Shown here piece by piece: positions 1 through 9,072 of a stretch of 26,411 nucleotides of DNA (within the stretch, counting starts at the first letter, position 1; each line of letters begins with the position of its first letter). The position numbers and the translations under genes are program-made. The notes beneath the pieces were generated by a model that did no database searches, was not told the origin of the DNA, and saw nothing but the letters and a program-made list of their open reading frames with translations. Origin of the DNA: Isohypsibius dastychi (Eukaryota > Tardigrada > Eutardigrada > Parachela > Isohypsibiidae); NCBI GenBank assembly GCA_034696485.1, contig JAQIWT010000237.1, positions 1 through 26,411 of the forward strand, written 5' to 3'.

Positions 1-312
1 TTTTATTCATCTCAAACTGATGGCAGTATCGTGTTTAGCTTGTTGAGAAACCTAGAGACCAGAGTTTTGGGAATTTTCGGATCAATTGGTGATTTGTTGT
101 CGATTTTAAACCGATCCTCACTGAACACCCGCGGGAAGAATACTTGTATGAGCGCTGTGCAGTCACTCAATTCAATGACAGTATCATATCATTCAAGCGA
201 AGTAACTCAATCTCACATACCATACCTACACGGAAACTCAGTAGCTATCGATATCGACTGTAGCGAATCGGTCATGTCAGTCATACCGAGCATACCGTGT
301 ATTCCTGCGTAT
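1..312. other. Non-genic flank before the first 9-bp array
   Basis: I see no supported gene here. An open frame runs through positions 31-471 on the plus strand, but it begins with GTG, has no recognisable domain and depends on the 9-bp array for its second half. The last 30 bases before the array already contain degenerate ACCGAGCAT-like units, so the array probably decays into its flank. Confidence 0.5.
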
Positions 313-424
313 ACCGAGGTTGCCGAGCCTACCGAGGTTGCCGAGCCTACCGAGCATACCGAGTCTACCGAGCATACCGAGTCTACCGAGCGTACCGAGC
401 ATACCCAGCGTACCGAACGTACCG
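313..424. repeat. 9-bp tandem array (ACCGAGNNN units)
   Basis: About 12.4 copies of a 9-bp unit of the form ACCGAG plus three variable bases. The first four units alternate as an 18-bp pair (ACCGAGGTT, GCCGAGCCT). Later units alternate ACCGAGCAT and ACCGAGTCT, then ACCGAGCGT and more degenerate copies. Because the period is a multiple of three, several frames stay open on both strands, giving T-E-x-rich or Y-R-x-rich translations. I read this as a minisatellite and not as coding evidence. Confidence 0.9.
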
Positions 425-562
425 TATCGTTCAAGTCGTACCTACCCGAGAAGCGAACTCAACTAACTTGACTAACATGTACCTGTCGACTCTACCGTTC
501 AAAATGACATGTTCGAGTTGAGTCTATCATGGGTTGGTTTTGGCCCGTGGGGGCCGCCATAG

Positions 563-757
563 TTTCGAGGTTTCAGAGGTTTCAGTCGTTGCAAAGGTTT
601 CAGAGGTGGCGCTGGTTGCAGTGGTTTCAAAGGTTTCAGTGGTTTCGAGGTTTCAGAGGTTTCAGTCGTTGCAAAGGTTTCAGAGGTTGCGCTGGTTGCA
701 GTGGTTTCAAAGGTTTCAGTGGTTTCAGAGGTTTCAGTCGATGCAAAGGTTCAGAGG
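563..757. repeat. 9-bp tandem array (GGTTTCAGA-type) with 80/72-bp higher-order unit
   Basis: Units related to GGTTTCAGA and GGTTGCAGT repeat with a 9-bp period. There is also a higher-order repeat: the block starting near 564 recurs near 644 at a period of 80 bp almost unchanged, and a third, partial block begins 72 bp after the corresponding point because 8 bp (GAGGTTTC) are missing. Overlapping frames (529-780, 534-767) are open only because of the period. It lies about 140 bp from the other 9-bp array but has a different unit. Confidence 0.9.
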
Positions 758-780
758 TTTTGCCTAATCGTTGTAGCTAA

Positions 781-1612
781 TCGTATATTTCTAGTTTCAA
801 ATTAGTTGCGGTGTGTTGCATGTAGTTTCTTTGAGTTGTCGAGGTTGCTATAAGGTTCTCACTTGTTCCTATTTTATAAACTTCGTCCTAAATCGAACCT
901 TGTCTCCTAGTCAGCATCATGATGAGATATGAAAGTGAGCACATATCTCACAACATCAATCATATTGCCCAAGTCGAGGCTGGTCTTGATCCGTTTTCAA
1001 ATTTTTTTGGTGGTCAGAAAAATGCTGCCAGTTTTTTGTGACCATTTTGCCAAAACAATAGCCAGCGGTCAGTTGTCGTCCCTGGCTGACTTAACCTATC
1101 ATTAATGAATTCTGTCTTTCTAATGAGCTTGACAACGACGGATTCCGTTGGTAACTTGCGGAGAAACATGAATCGCCACAAATGTGGCGACGCCCACTGA
1201 AGACAAATGTTCCCATCACGACAGCTCATTGACCACTAGTCGGAAGAAACTGAAGTATAGCTCATTGAATTCGTTTTTTTTTCACTGAGCTAGAATGACC
1301 AGTTTCATCAAAATCGCCTGCTTCCTTCATATAGCGGGCATCAATAGGCTAAGCAACATCACAAAAACTCATGAATAATAATACAGGACAACACAACGCT
1401 TTACATTATCCCCCCCCCCGCACAAGGGGGGGGGGTACTTTACAGTTTGACTTAATATCGAGGTCCTAAAGTATCGTTGAAAAAAGTACTGAAAAGTCTG
1501 CCTGGTCTCTATCGATTTACAGTGAGGCAGGCTTGCGGTTCCATACTTTTGGCCGCTCCCTCAAAAGTCTCTCTGGCCTCTATCAAATGCCTCTCGCTCA
1601 CGTTGAATTTCG
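781..1612. other. Intergenic, no gene seen
   Basis: I found no domain-bearing frame. The only distinct structure is the C10/G10 inverted repeat at 1410-1435, listed separately. Confidence 0.5.
1410..1435. repeat. C10-GCACAA-G10 perfect inverted repeat
   Basis: Ten C residues (1410-1419), the six bases GCACAA, then ten G residues (1426-1435). The arms are perfectly complementary and would form a very GC-stable hairpin; the G arm could alternatively take part in a G-quadruplex. No gene is close enough to tie it to expression. Confidence 0.9.
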
Positions 1613-1690
1613 CCCACTCACCCACCCACTCACCCACCCACTCACTCACCCATTCGCCCACTTACTCAACCACTTACTCTCCCACTCACT
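1613..1690. repeat. CCCACTCA-type short tandem repeat
   Basis: Units of CCCA and CTCA alternate as an approximate 4/8-bp repeat, most regular at the left end (CCCACTCA twice and more) and increasingly degenerate to the right (CCCACTTA, ACCACTTA). Frames passing through it give H-S-P-T repeats, which are not taken as coding. Confidence 0.85.
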
Positions 1691-1795
1691 GATTTAATCG
1701 TTCACTCATGGATGAATCATATGTTGTCAACACATACATGTTGCGTACCGAGTAATCTCAATTTTGGGAAAAAAACACACCGTATTACAGAAGGT

Positions 1796-1809
1796 GGGGG
1801 GGGGGGGGG
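1796..1809 (+). repeat. G14 homopolymer tract
   Basis: Fourteen consecutive G residues in intergenic DNA upstream of the mariner element. Its length is an obvious place for assembly or sequencing error. Confidence 0.9.
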
Positions 1810-2044
1810 TAAACATGTATGGTCAAGAGCCCTCGAGGGGTTCTAGACCATCAAGAGCCCTGAGGCTTTTGCAGGTATATTTAGATGGCAGTTACACTGA
1901 AAGTCCAGTTCAAGCAACCTTTTTGGCAAGTGCATCAGCTTTTCGATCTAGATGCAAAACTACTGGCGAAAGACGTCTTTTCAAAGACCGGGAAGCCAAT
2001 ACGTTTCAAAAAATCTTTTCCTGATTCCCTTTCCATCTGTCGTA

Positions 2045-3334
2045 CCGGTGGTCCACTATTTTTGACTGTTCTGTACTTTTATCTCTGATCCTGGTCAACA
2101 CAATTGAGATAGAATCAACACGGATGCTCATTGTCCGATACAGAATTAAATTCTCTACCGAACTCACTATAGCACAGACATTTACTTTCATTTCTTTTTT
2201 TAAAAAATGCATTCTCCCAAGGAAGAAAACTGATCGTGTCTTTTAAGCAACAGGGCAAAACCTATACTTAAATCTGCAATCTTGTCCGGAGTTTTTGCTC
2301 AGGTTCAACAGTGTGTCGAGTTTTACGGGATCCAAAAAATTTGCAAAAGAAAAGTGGAAAACGAGGCCGGATATCGAAGGTGGACGCAAGCCAAAAAAAA
2401 CGATCGTCAACAAGTTTACCGCTCGAAAACAGATCTGGACGATTCGTTAAGTCGCAAAATCCGAAGGACTGAGCAAAAACACAGTTGGAAGGATACTGAA
2501 GACAAAGGAAATAAAGGTCTACAAAAACGGAAGAGGAATCTAATCACGGCCAAGCGACGAAAACTTTGCTGTGGAAGATTTCCGAGGAAATTCAGGACAA
2601 GCGATTTTCCGGATATGATATGGGTGGATGAATGTTACATTGTCGTAGGGGAGTACTTCAATCATCAGAATGAAAGATGCTATGGCAAAAGTTTCGACTT
2701 GATTTCAGATTCACGGGAATTCCGGGATTTCCCAAAGTCACCCTTGCGCGCCATGGTTTTTGCGGCCGTGTGGTCGACCGGAAAGAGTGGGCTCATGGTT
2801 TTACCTTCCGGTTTCAAGCTGAATGCTGCTAATTACATCGAATCCTGTTTGAAGCCTCTCCTGAGATCTCTACCACGTAAAATGAAAAAAGAAAAAGATT
2901 ATTTTCCATCAGGATAACGCATCATGTCATCGGGCAAAGCTAACACAGGAATTTTTGAGTCAAAAACTACCCCGCTTTGTTCGGACCGCCGAAACTCTCC
3001 CAAATTCCCCTGACATCAACCTTCTTGATTATGCCGTCTGGAGTGCTCTGACTAAATGTCAGTTGGTCCCAAATTTTGCAAAACTCGCCGAGATTTTGAA
3101 AAAAAGAATGGAAGAACATTCCGCAAAAAATAATAAAAATTATCGTTCAGAGCTGGCCAGTTCAAGTTCAGAAAATCGAGAAGGCTGATCGTGGTCATAT
3201 TGAATGATTTCTTATAGATTTCTTGTAGTATGGCGTTTTCTTTAACCGGTGATGTCCAAAGTTCGGTGAGAAGATAAAAATTGAATTATTGGCAGAGCTC
3301 GAAAAGTTACCGTCAAAAAAACTGGACCACCCGG
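2045..3334 (+). mobile_element. Decayed Tc1/mariner-type DNA transposon
   Basis: The left end begins CCGGTGGTCCA and the reverse complement of the right end begins CCGGGTGGTCCA. Both continue into a T-rich stretch followed by TTTTTGAC, giving imperfect terminal inverted repeats of about 25 bp (roughly 2045-2069 and 3309-3334). Both ends are flanked by TA (2043-2044 and 3335-3336), the target-site duplication of this superfamily. The length of about 1.29 kb is typical of mariner-like elements. The internal sequence encodes a recognisable but frameshifted transposase, so the copy cannot be autonomous. The TIR match with indels suggests an old insertion. Confidence 0.85.
2208..3207 (+). pseudogene. 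Tc1/mariner transposase pseudogene, DD37D type
   Basis: The transposase would catalyse cut-and-paste movement of the surrounding element through an RNase H-like DDE/D core. Remnants lie in several frames. A helix-turn-helix segment with the core KSEGLSKNTVGRIL lies near 2451-2537. The first catalytic Asp lies in WVDE near 2620. The second Asp lies in FHQDNASCHRAK (2904 onward), one frame over. The third Asp lies in SPDINLLDY with 37 residues between Asp 2 and Asp 3, and this defines the DD37D (maT/nematode-like) group. The end, RGHIE followed by TGA at 3205-3207, lies in a third frame. At least three frameshifts plus stops separate these pieces. The N-terminus is not resolved; 2208 is the first ATG after the left TIR. 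Confidence 0.85.
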
Positions 3335-3435
3335 TAGCTACCTGTGAGCATGGATTGTGTCGCAAACCGTTGGCAGACCGGTTAATGTCTCAATAATTTC
3401 TTCCCTGAAAAAAACAGTATCTTCCCACATTGAGG

Positions 3436-4821
3436 TTATTCAAAATTCACTAATTCAAGAAGGCTTTGTGTTGAACTCCCGTTCAAAGTCCATGCAACTC
3501 GCATCTTTTTTGTCCACTCGAGTGAAGTCTCATGTCGGTTCCTGGCTTCGTCACCCCATTCACCAGCTTCTTCGATACATTCTACAATCTTCTCCGAAGT
3601 TATAACATCACCTGTCATCCACCCCGTCCTCTCAACCAAAACTCCCATTCCGTGATCAACCAGCCAAGCAGCATTCATAAATTGATCACCGAACATCGGC
3701 CATGCGACTACTGGTACGCCACCTGCCAATGTCTCCATCATGCTGTTCCATCCGCAATGTGACAGAAAAACGCCAGTCGAGCGGTGGTTCAAGATCACCT
3801 TTTGTGGGGACCATTCCAAAATTAAGAACTCAGAATCCGTCGATTCGAACTGTTGGTTAATTTTTACTTTGACATCACCCGGCAGGAATTCGTGCTGACG
3901 TTTTGGCAACGACCAGATTAATGGTTTCCCCAACTTTAACAATGCTTGCACCAATTCTCGTATCTGTGCCTCTTGCAGTTCTGAGACTGACCCAAAACTA
4001 ACGTAAACAACTGAACTCTCCGCTTTCGATTCCAGCCAATCACCAACCTGTTCCTGTGTGGCTAGTGCAGAACTTTCCGCCGCGTTCAAGGGTCCAACAG
4101 TCAGGAACCGCAGTCCTTTCATTTTTGGATGAATCGATATAATGTTGTCAATGACATCTTCGTCGATCTCTCTCACCGTATTAGCGATAATTCCTCGGGA
4201 TAAGTGGACACAATCATTGACTTGCTGGAAAAAAGGTTTTATAGTGGATGGCATCGGGTCAAGAGGCTGGTTCGGATTGAGCGGCTTGAACAACGGTGGT
4301 ATCTGGTTTTCAGATGGGTAAGTTGGGAAGTCTTTGTCCACTAGCAAAAACATGGCGGCAACTGAAGCGCCACCTGTGTTGAAGTGGTAGAATGGAATGC
4401 CTTTCTCGACAAGTGTTGGAGTGACAGTGGCTGCTAGAATGAAGTTGTCGACAATGACTACATCAACAGGTCGAAGTCCGGTGTCGTTCACCTCACTATG
4501 TCCTGGTTTCGTAAGATGCAATGTTGCAGCTAATGCCACGATTGATTGTGTAACTGCTTCATAAGCTGCAGTGGCTTTTTTCACCGCGTCGTCAGCGTAG
4601 TGTTCTTCGACGAAACCGTCATCAATGGGAAATAGCTCGATGTGGTCTTCCGTGGTGACAAATCCTCGCTTTCGAAGCTGCTGGATTTTTTCAGCTTGAA
4701 TAGCCACAGTGACGTCGTGATAGGCGGCGATCTTTTTCCCGAGCTCCAGAACGGGTGTCATGTGGCCGTATGCCGGATATGGCAAGAGAAGGAAGTGTTT
4801 TTTCGAAGCAATCGAAGACAT
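3436..4821 (-). CDS. UDP-glycosyltransferase, plant/bacterial-like GT1 family, soluble
   Basis: 461-residue intronless enzyme starting at ATG 4821. GT1 enzymes transfer sugar from a UDP-sugar to small lipophilic acceptors, usually in detoxification or metabolite conjugation. The N-terminal half has the acceptor-site histidine (YPAYGHMTP, H20) and a candidate partner aspartate (IVDNF, D125). The C-terminal half carries a complete 44-residue PSPG box at 337-380, beginning WSPQ, containing HCGWNS (355-360) and ending DQ (379-380). Typical animal microsomal UGTs have HGG-type signatures, an N-terminal signal peptide and a C-terminal membrane anchor. None is seen here, so the protein should be cytosolic. 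The combination suggests horizontal acquisition or an invertebrate lineage of plant-like UGTs. Acceptor and sugar donor cannot be told from sequence. The mariner relic lies about 100 bp past its 3' end. Confidence 0.95.
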   Translation of the reverse strand: MSSIASKKHFLLLPYPAYGHMTPVLELGKKIAAYHDVTVAIQAEKIQQLRKRGFVTTEDHIELFPIDDGFVEEHYADDAVKKATAAYEAVTQSIVALAATLHLTKPGHSEVNDTGLRPVDVVIVDNFILAATVTPTLVEKGIPFYHFNTGGASVAAMFLLVDKDFPTYPSENQIPPLFKPLNPNQPLDPMPSTIKPFFQQVNDCVHLSRGIIANTVREIDEDVIDNIISIHPKMKGLRFLTVGPLNAAESSALATQEQVGDWLESKAESSVVYVSFGSVSELQEAQIRELVQALLKLGKPLIWSLPKRQHEFLPGDVKVKINQQFESTDSEFLILEWSPQKVILNHRSTGVFLSHCGWNSMMETLAGGVPVVAWPMFGDQFMNAAWLVDHGMGVLVERTGWMTGDVITSEKIVECIEEAGEWGDEARNRHETSLEWTKKMRVAWTLNGSSTQSLLELVNFE

Positions 4822-5410
4822 TCTATGGAGTGAAACGTGGAGTCACACCTGAAGCTTAGCTAACTAAAAGTATCAACCCAGGTAAATCCGACTTGTTCAA
4901 ATATAGAGCACAGGCAAGGATAGTGTTATCAGAAACAGGTTTATCTTGCTGCGCCGAGCGATCTTGCAAGCTGTTGTTATGTCCGTCTTTGACATTGCAT
5001 TTGTTCTCATAACCGCTGCTTCAATGCGATGAAGGAGGGGGGGGGAGGGGTTCCTCGAAGAAAGAACGTTAAGGAAAATGTTATTTCCAAACGATTAAAA
5101 ATTGTTCGGCGAATCCTGTGGTGTGAGGTTTTGTTTTTTCTAGTGATGTTTCAAATTTCAGGCTCTTGTTTGTCTCCTTCCTTGAATTTAAAGGAAGGCA
5201 TGAAGATAGCGCTTGTTTTTATTGAAACGAGAGGTCCTCAAACAGGTCCACTAATGGATGATTTCTCTGAAAGTGTCCTTTTTAACACAATTTTGCAATG
5301 AGACTGTCTGACCGTATAACTCTCGAGAAAATATTATGCACTGTTTTTTTTGTCAGGAATTCGCAGTTCCAAACTTTGGTTAAGTTTAAGTTCTGGATCA
5401 TTTTGAGCTT
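4822..5410. other. Intergenic between UGT and proline-rich gene 1
   Basis: It contains the likely UGT promoter and a G9 tract (5037-5045) inside a longer purine-rich run. A 90-codon frame at 5029-5301 starts inside the G-rich run and has no recognisable features, so I do not call it a gene. Confidence 0.5.
4899..4905 (-). promoter_or_regulatory. Possible TATA box of the UGT gene
   Basis: On the minus strand the sequence reads TATATTT about 80 bp upstream of the UGT start codon, compatible with a 5' untranslated region of about 50 nt. The call rests on motif and position only. Confidence 0.3.
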
Positions 5411-6313
5411 TCATTTCTTCAAGAAAGCAAAAACTGGTGCAAATACAAAAGTCCCAGAACTGTTTTTTTGAGTGGGAGTATTTCCTCCACCCAGAAAGCT
5501 ACCGAAGAGATCTGGAATAATTGAATCTCGTGGCTGGCGGAAGATGGAGTTGATGAGCTCCATCCATGGCTTCGGATCTTGCCATCCTGTCGGTGCTCCA
5601 CCAGGTACACGCCCCTGTTCTGAATTCCCAGACGACCACTGGGATCCACTGGCGTTGTCACGGTAGTCGGTGAGGATTGGTTGTTCAATCGGCCTTCCTG
5701 GTTGACCACCCTGACCCAAACTATCCACACGAGGGGGCTGAATCTGGGGTCTCCGAGGATCAGGGGTCTGTGGAAATCCATAAGGACTGCGGGTTGGCGG
5801 AAAGACTTGGTTTTCTGGAATGCGCTCGACGGACCCCTGCGGAAAATAGTTACTGGAAATCTGCATTGGGGATGGGAAAGCTGCCGAATCGTTAATAATG
5901 ACCGGTCTGTAAACAGGTGGGCGCAGGTCTGAAATAACTGGTTGAGGGGTTGACGTAAATCCGCTCGATGTTTGTCGATCAGCATCAACAGGTGGTCGCA
6001 AGTTGATAGACGGTGCATCTCTCTCAGGTGGCGGAGGTCGGGTTGGCACAGTCTGGATTTGGAATGAGAACGGACAAGGTGGCATGACGCCGGTTGAGGG
6101 GTTTGGAATGAAGCATGGAATTATAACAGCACCAGTGAATTTACCGGCATACTGATTGATTCCGGGTTGCTGCAAGGATTCCCAAAAATCTTGTTGTGAG
6201 CTGGGCTGGCTTTGCTGAAACTGAACCAAACTGCTTCGATCAGACTGTGGAATCGAATTCTGGGCTAGAATCACCTGGCCGAGACCAACAACAAGCAAGC
6301 AGCATTGAAACAT
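5411..6313 (-). CDS. Secreted proline-rich protein 1 (unknown function)
   Basis: 300-residue single-exon frame from ATG 6313 to TGA at 5411-5413. The N-terminus MFQCCLLVVGLGQVILAQ looks like a signal peptide with cleavage near residue 17-18. The mature region is Pro/Gln/Ser-rich and probably disordered. It starts with a Q/S-rich stretch, then a short hydrophobic segment with two cysteines (AVIIPCFIPNPS and MPPCPF), then many RPP, PPP and PQ motifs. The C-terminus is more ordered-looking, with PWMELINSIF and DLFGSFLGGG. I do not recognise a family. Low-complexity secreted proteins of this kind occur in cuticle, saliva or gland secretions, and the context does not decide between them. The next gene upstream on the same strand is another secreted Pro-rich protein. 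Confidence 0.75.
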   Translation of the reverse strand: MFQCCLLVVGLGQVILAQNSIPQSDRSSLVQFQQSQPSSQQDFWESLQQPGINQYAGKFTGAVIIPCFIPNPSTGVMPPCPFSFQIQTVPTRPPPPERDAPSINLRPPVDADRQTSSGFTSTPQPVISDLRPPVYRPVIINDSAAFPSPMQISSNYFPQGSVERIPENQVFPPTRSPYGFPQTPDPRRPQIQPPRVDSLGQGGQPGRPIEQPILTDYRDNASGSQWSSGNSEQGRVPGGAPTGWQDPKPWMELINSIFRQPRDSIIPDLFGSFLGGGNTPTQKNSSGTFVFAPVFAFLKK

Positions 6314-7097
6314 TTTGCTGCAATGAGGACCCAGAATCTCAAATTATATCGCGTATAGTCCGTGAAATTTGCAGCGTCAAACGATGAGGCAAGGTTTGTT
6401 TATTGAGAATTCGCGTAACAGTTTACTTTTATTTTCTGAATTTCGATAGCTGTGTACTCAGTGCTTTGATACATGAGTAAATGTATAAATTGTCTGTTCA
6501 GAGTCTAGTTTCGCCGCTGTTTGTGTAGCTGACTGATCGGTTGTTTGCTGGCGTCAAAGTTGTCCTGTATCAGGCTGGGGTAACCATTTTGCGGCTGCTA
6601 GAATACACAACGATCTCAAATCTGCCATTTCCTGGTTGTGTAAGTGTAAACCACCAGAGCAAAATCTCTGTTTGCTCAAAAATCTTGTGAATCTCGGGAG
6701 GGCATCTGGGAGTGAATAGAACATTTAACAGTCACAGTCAGAGTAGTAATTATTCATGAATATAAGTTCTGATCAATTACTACAGTATGTTCATTCTAGC
6801 TTGTAATTTTTGACATGTCCGGACATTTTATTAAGGCTCTCTTGGGGAACAAGGTGATTTTAAGAGAAAGAGCGAAAGCTCACAACATTCCGGTTCATCG
6901 ATTTGCATGATAAGTTCACATGATGCGCGAACTTCGAGATTTTGAAGTGTCTGCACTGGTTGTCATAATCAACAAGAAAACCATAAATTGTGATGTGTGA
7001 TGTTCGGTTTTTTGTTTGATCAAATCGGATCGTGTTACAAGCAATTCAGAGCATAAAAAAAATGTAGAGGGCATCAGTTTTTTGTTGTCTACTCTCA
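6314..7097. other. Intergenic between the two proline-rich genes
   Basis: It holds the candidate promoter of proline-rich gene 1 and the 3' flank of proline-rich gene 2. No canonical AATAAA was found just beyond the stop of gene 2. I see no other gene. Confidence 0.5.
6343..6348 (-). promoter_or_regulatory. Possible TATA-like box of proline-rich gene 1
   Basis: The minus strand reads GATATAATTT, with TATAAT at 6343-6348, about 30 bp before the start codon. This would imply a very short 5' untranslated region, so the call is weak. Confidence 0.25.
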
Positions 7098-8591
7098 TCA
7101 TCGCCGACCCCACCCAGATCCGGATCCTCCACTTCCCCATCCATAGTGAATTTGAGGTGGCTCTGGGAAGGGTGGTGGTTGCGGGATATTCATCGAAATC
7201 ATCGGTGGAATTGGCGGCAGAGGTGGTCGTCCGAGATGAATACTCGGAAAAATGGGTGGTGGCGGCGGTGGTGGGAATTGCATTTCAAAGCTCGGAGGTT
7301 GAGGTGGTTGTGGAAACCTGAAAATAAGCTTGTTTAGTGATTTCTAAAAGCGCAGTTTCTTCATACTCGATGTTCATTCCCCAGCCACTTCCCGACTGCG
7401 AACCCCATCCCTGACGTCCTTCAGCTGCACCGTATTCAAAACTCTGTTGACCTCCTTGGTAAGAGCGGTCAGATTTACCAAACCGCATCTCGTTGTCTTC
7501 GGTGTCTCGTTGCGAGAAACCACGCCGCAAACCATTTTCTTCCTGATCCTGGTCCTCTTCGTCTGAGGCATGATCTCTGAAAAAGTGTGAGATACATCCA
7601 GGGACAAGAAGGTCAATATGGCGGAACGCAAACATGGCAGTTTTGGCGTACCAATATCAAGTTCTGGCAGTGAATTTCGACCCATTTTTAAACTGCACCT
7701 TGTTAAGCTCAAGTTATTTTTAATGACATGAACAAATTATTATTAGGAAACATTAGGAGCTTTGAAGCGCAGCATTGTTATCATTCATGGAGAGTTCCAG
7801 CTTCACGGCCTAAACTCATATCAACGTAACCAAAATGGCAAATCAATCAAGATGACCTTTTTAAAGCAAGACACTAGCAAATGTTTTCTTTTCTAAATCA
7901 CGGTGTGACAACAATTACAAGTCAGCTGTGGCAAGACACCATAAACAAAACAAAAATATGATAGGTGAAAGGACTTACCTTCGGTTCAAATTCTGAGTTT
8001 GATGGTGGACCTTCTCGATGATTCTCGTATCATCAGTCGCATTCGCGAATTCGTTCTCGCTGAAATTCCCGTTGGAGAACGGAATCGATGCGGCAAATTT
8101 TCCTCCATTCGCTGGTCGGTCGATCGCTTTCACTGTCGTTCGTTGACCAGCTTGTAGTGTAGGCAGACTGGCCTGGAGTTCTGGTAGTCTATTCCTCGCA
8201 GTGCTTTGTTGTTCCAGGGATTTTTGAATTTTGCTGAATGTCGTGTCGTTGAACTGTGTTATATTCTCAACAACTGGGGTGAAATTTGAAAGGTCACTGA
8301 GCTCGGAGGTTTCCTTCAAAAACGTACCATGCGTTTCGCTGAATTGATGACGTCTGAGTTGCTGGTCACGTTGATGGGCGAACTCCAGCCAGTCATCGGG
8401 ACTGAGTGCCAAGCTGACCGTTGAAGAAGTGACATTTTCTGAAATCCAGAAAACATATATGTTGATCACGAACCTGATACGTTACCGTGAGAAAGGCCAG
8501 TACCTTGAGCAAAACTAAACCGGATCAAACTCATGAATAAAATCCAGATGAAACGGTCCCTTGTACCAAGCAAAGTGTTGAAAATTTTCAT
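7098..8591 (-). CDS. Secreted proline-rich protein 2, four exons (unknown function)
   Basis: I join exons 8591-8504, 8438-7979, 7576-7367 and 7317-7098, a CDS of 978 nt encoding 325 residues. Donors read AAG|GTACTG, AAG|GTAAGT and GA|GTATGA, acceptors read TTTCAG, TTTCAG and TTTTCAG, and the phases (1, 2, 2) match at every join. Introns are 65, 402 and 49 nt. ATG 8591 is preferred over an in-frame ATG 29 codons upstream because it starts a signal peptide ending RFSFA/Q. Residues 30-182 are polar with several N-glycosylation sequons. The third exon is acidic, then Gly/Gln/Arg-rich (GWGSQSGSGWG). The last exon is strongly Pro-rich with a run of seven prolines and ends GWGSGGSGSGWGRR. No known domain is seen. 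Like its downstream neighbour it is secreted and probably disordered; clear homology between the two is not visible. Confidence 0.75.
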
Positions 8592-9060
8592 TTTTGGCGA
8601 CGTTTTGACCAAGGTTGAAATAAAATAACTCAAGAAGAGCGAATTTGTGAAGAAGTAGCCATGGTGTTGTGGAGTCATAAAACTCTTGATCACCGTGAAA
8701 ACAGCTGGTTAAAAGATCAATCTATCGACTTATCCGAATAGATTCGTCTTCAGCGGTTGTTATTATTCGTCATAGAAGTCCGGCTGGCAGATGAACCAGA
8801 AATGATCTTCGTTCGAGCCATGGGTCGTTGAGGCCGTGCTTTCTCTCTGCTATCTACACACTGATGATCACTGCACAGGTGATATTGAAAATGTCGTATC
8901 TTCGAGTTTGTTGAGCTTCCTAGGACATGAGGGTTGTCTGTTGAACGTTCAATCAGACATCATTATTCCAATAACGTGACCATCCTATATTAGCGGTTAA
9001 AACGACTCTTCACATGTCTTTTTCCTGCACCATTTCAAGTCCTTAATCTTCACCCCTCCA

Positions 9061-9072
9061 CCCCCCCCCCCC
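9061..9072. repeat. C12 tract
   Basis: Twelve consecutive C residues, preceded by CACCCCTCCA and followed by TCCC, so the pyrimidine-rich stretch is longer than the pure run. Confidence 0.85.

Noticed and set aside
31-780. Open frames of 70-146 codons through the two 9-bp arrays (31-471, 213-434, 297-521, 529-780, 534-767)
   Set aside because: Frames in several phases and on both strands stay open because the repeat period is a multiple of three. The longest starts with GTG and none has a domain or splice context.
3436-4821. UGT as a bacterial or plant contaminant contig
   Set aside because: It is continuous with an animal-type mariner relic and spliced animal genes in the same window, so contamination would require an assembly chimera; I see no junction that suggests one.
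5029-5301. 90-codon plus-strand frame beginning in a G-rich run
   Set aside because: The start lies in low-complexity sequence, the single hydrophobic stretch is internal, and there is no family resemblance.
8439-8473. A 35-nt intron (donor GTTCGT) for proline-rich gene 2
   Set aside because: It is frame-compatible but too short for normal splicing and has a weak donor. The AAG|GTACTG donor 30 nt further upstream gives a 65-nt intron in the same phase and ends the first exon right at the signal peptide.
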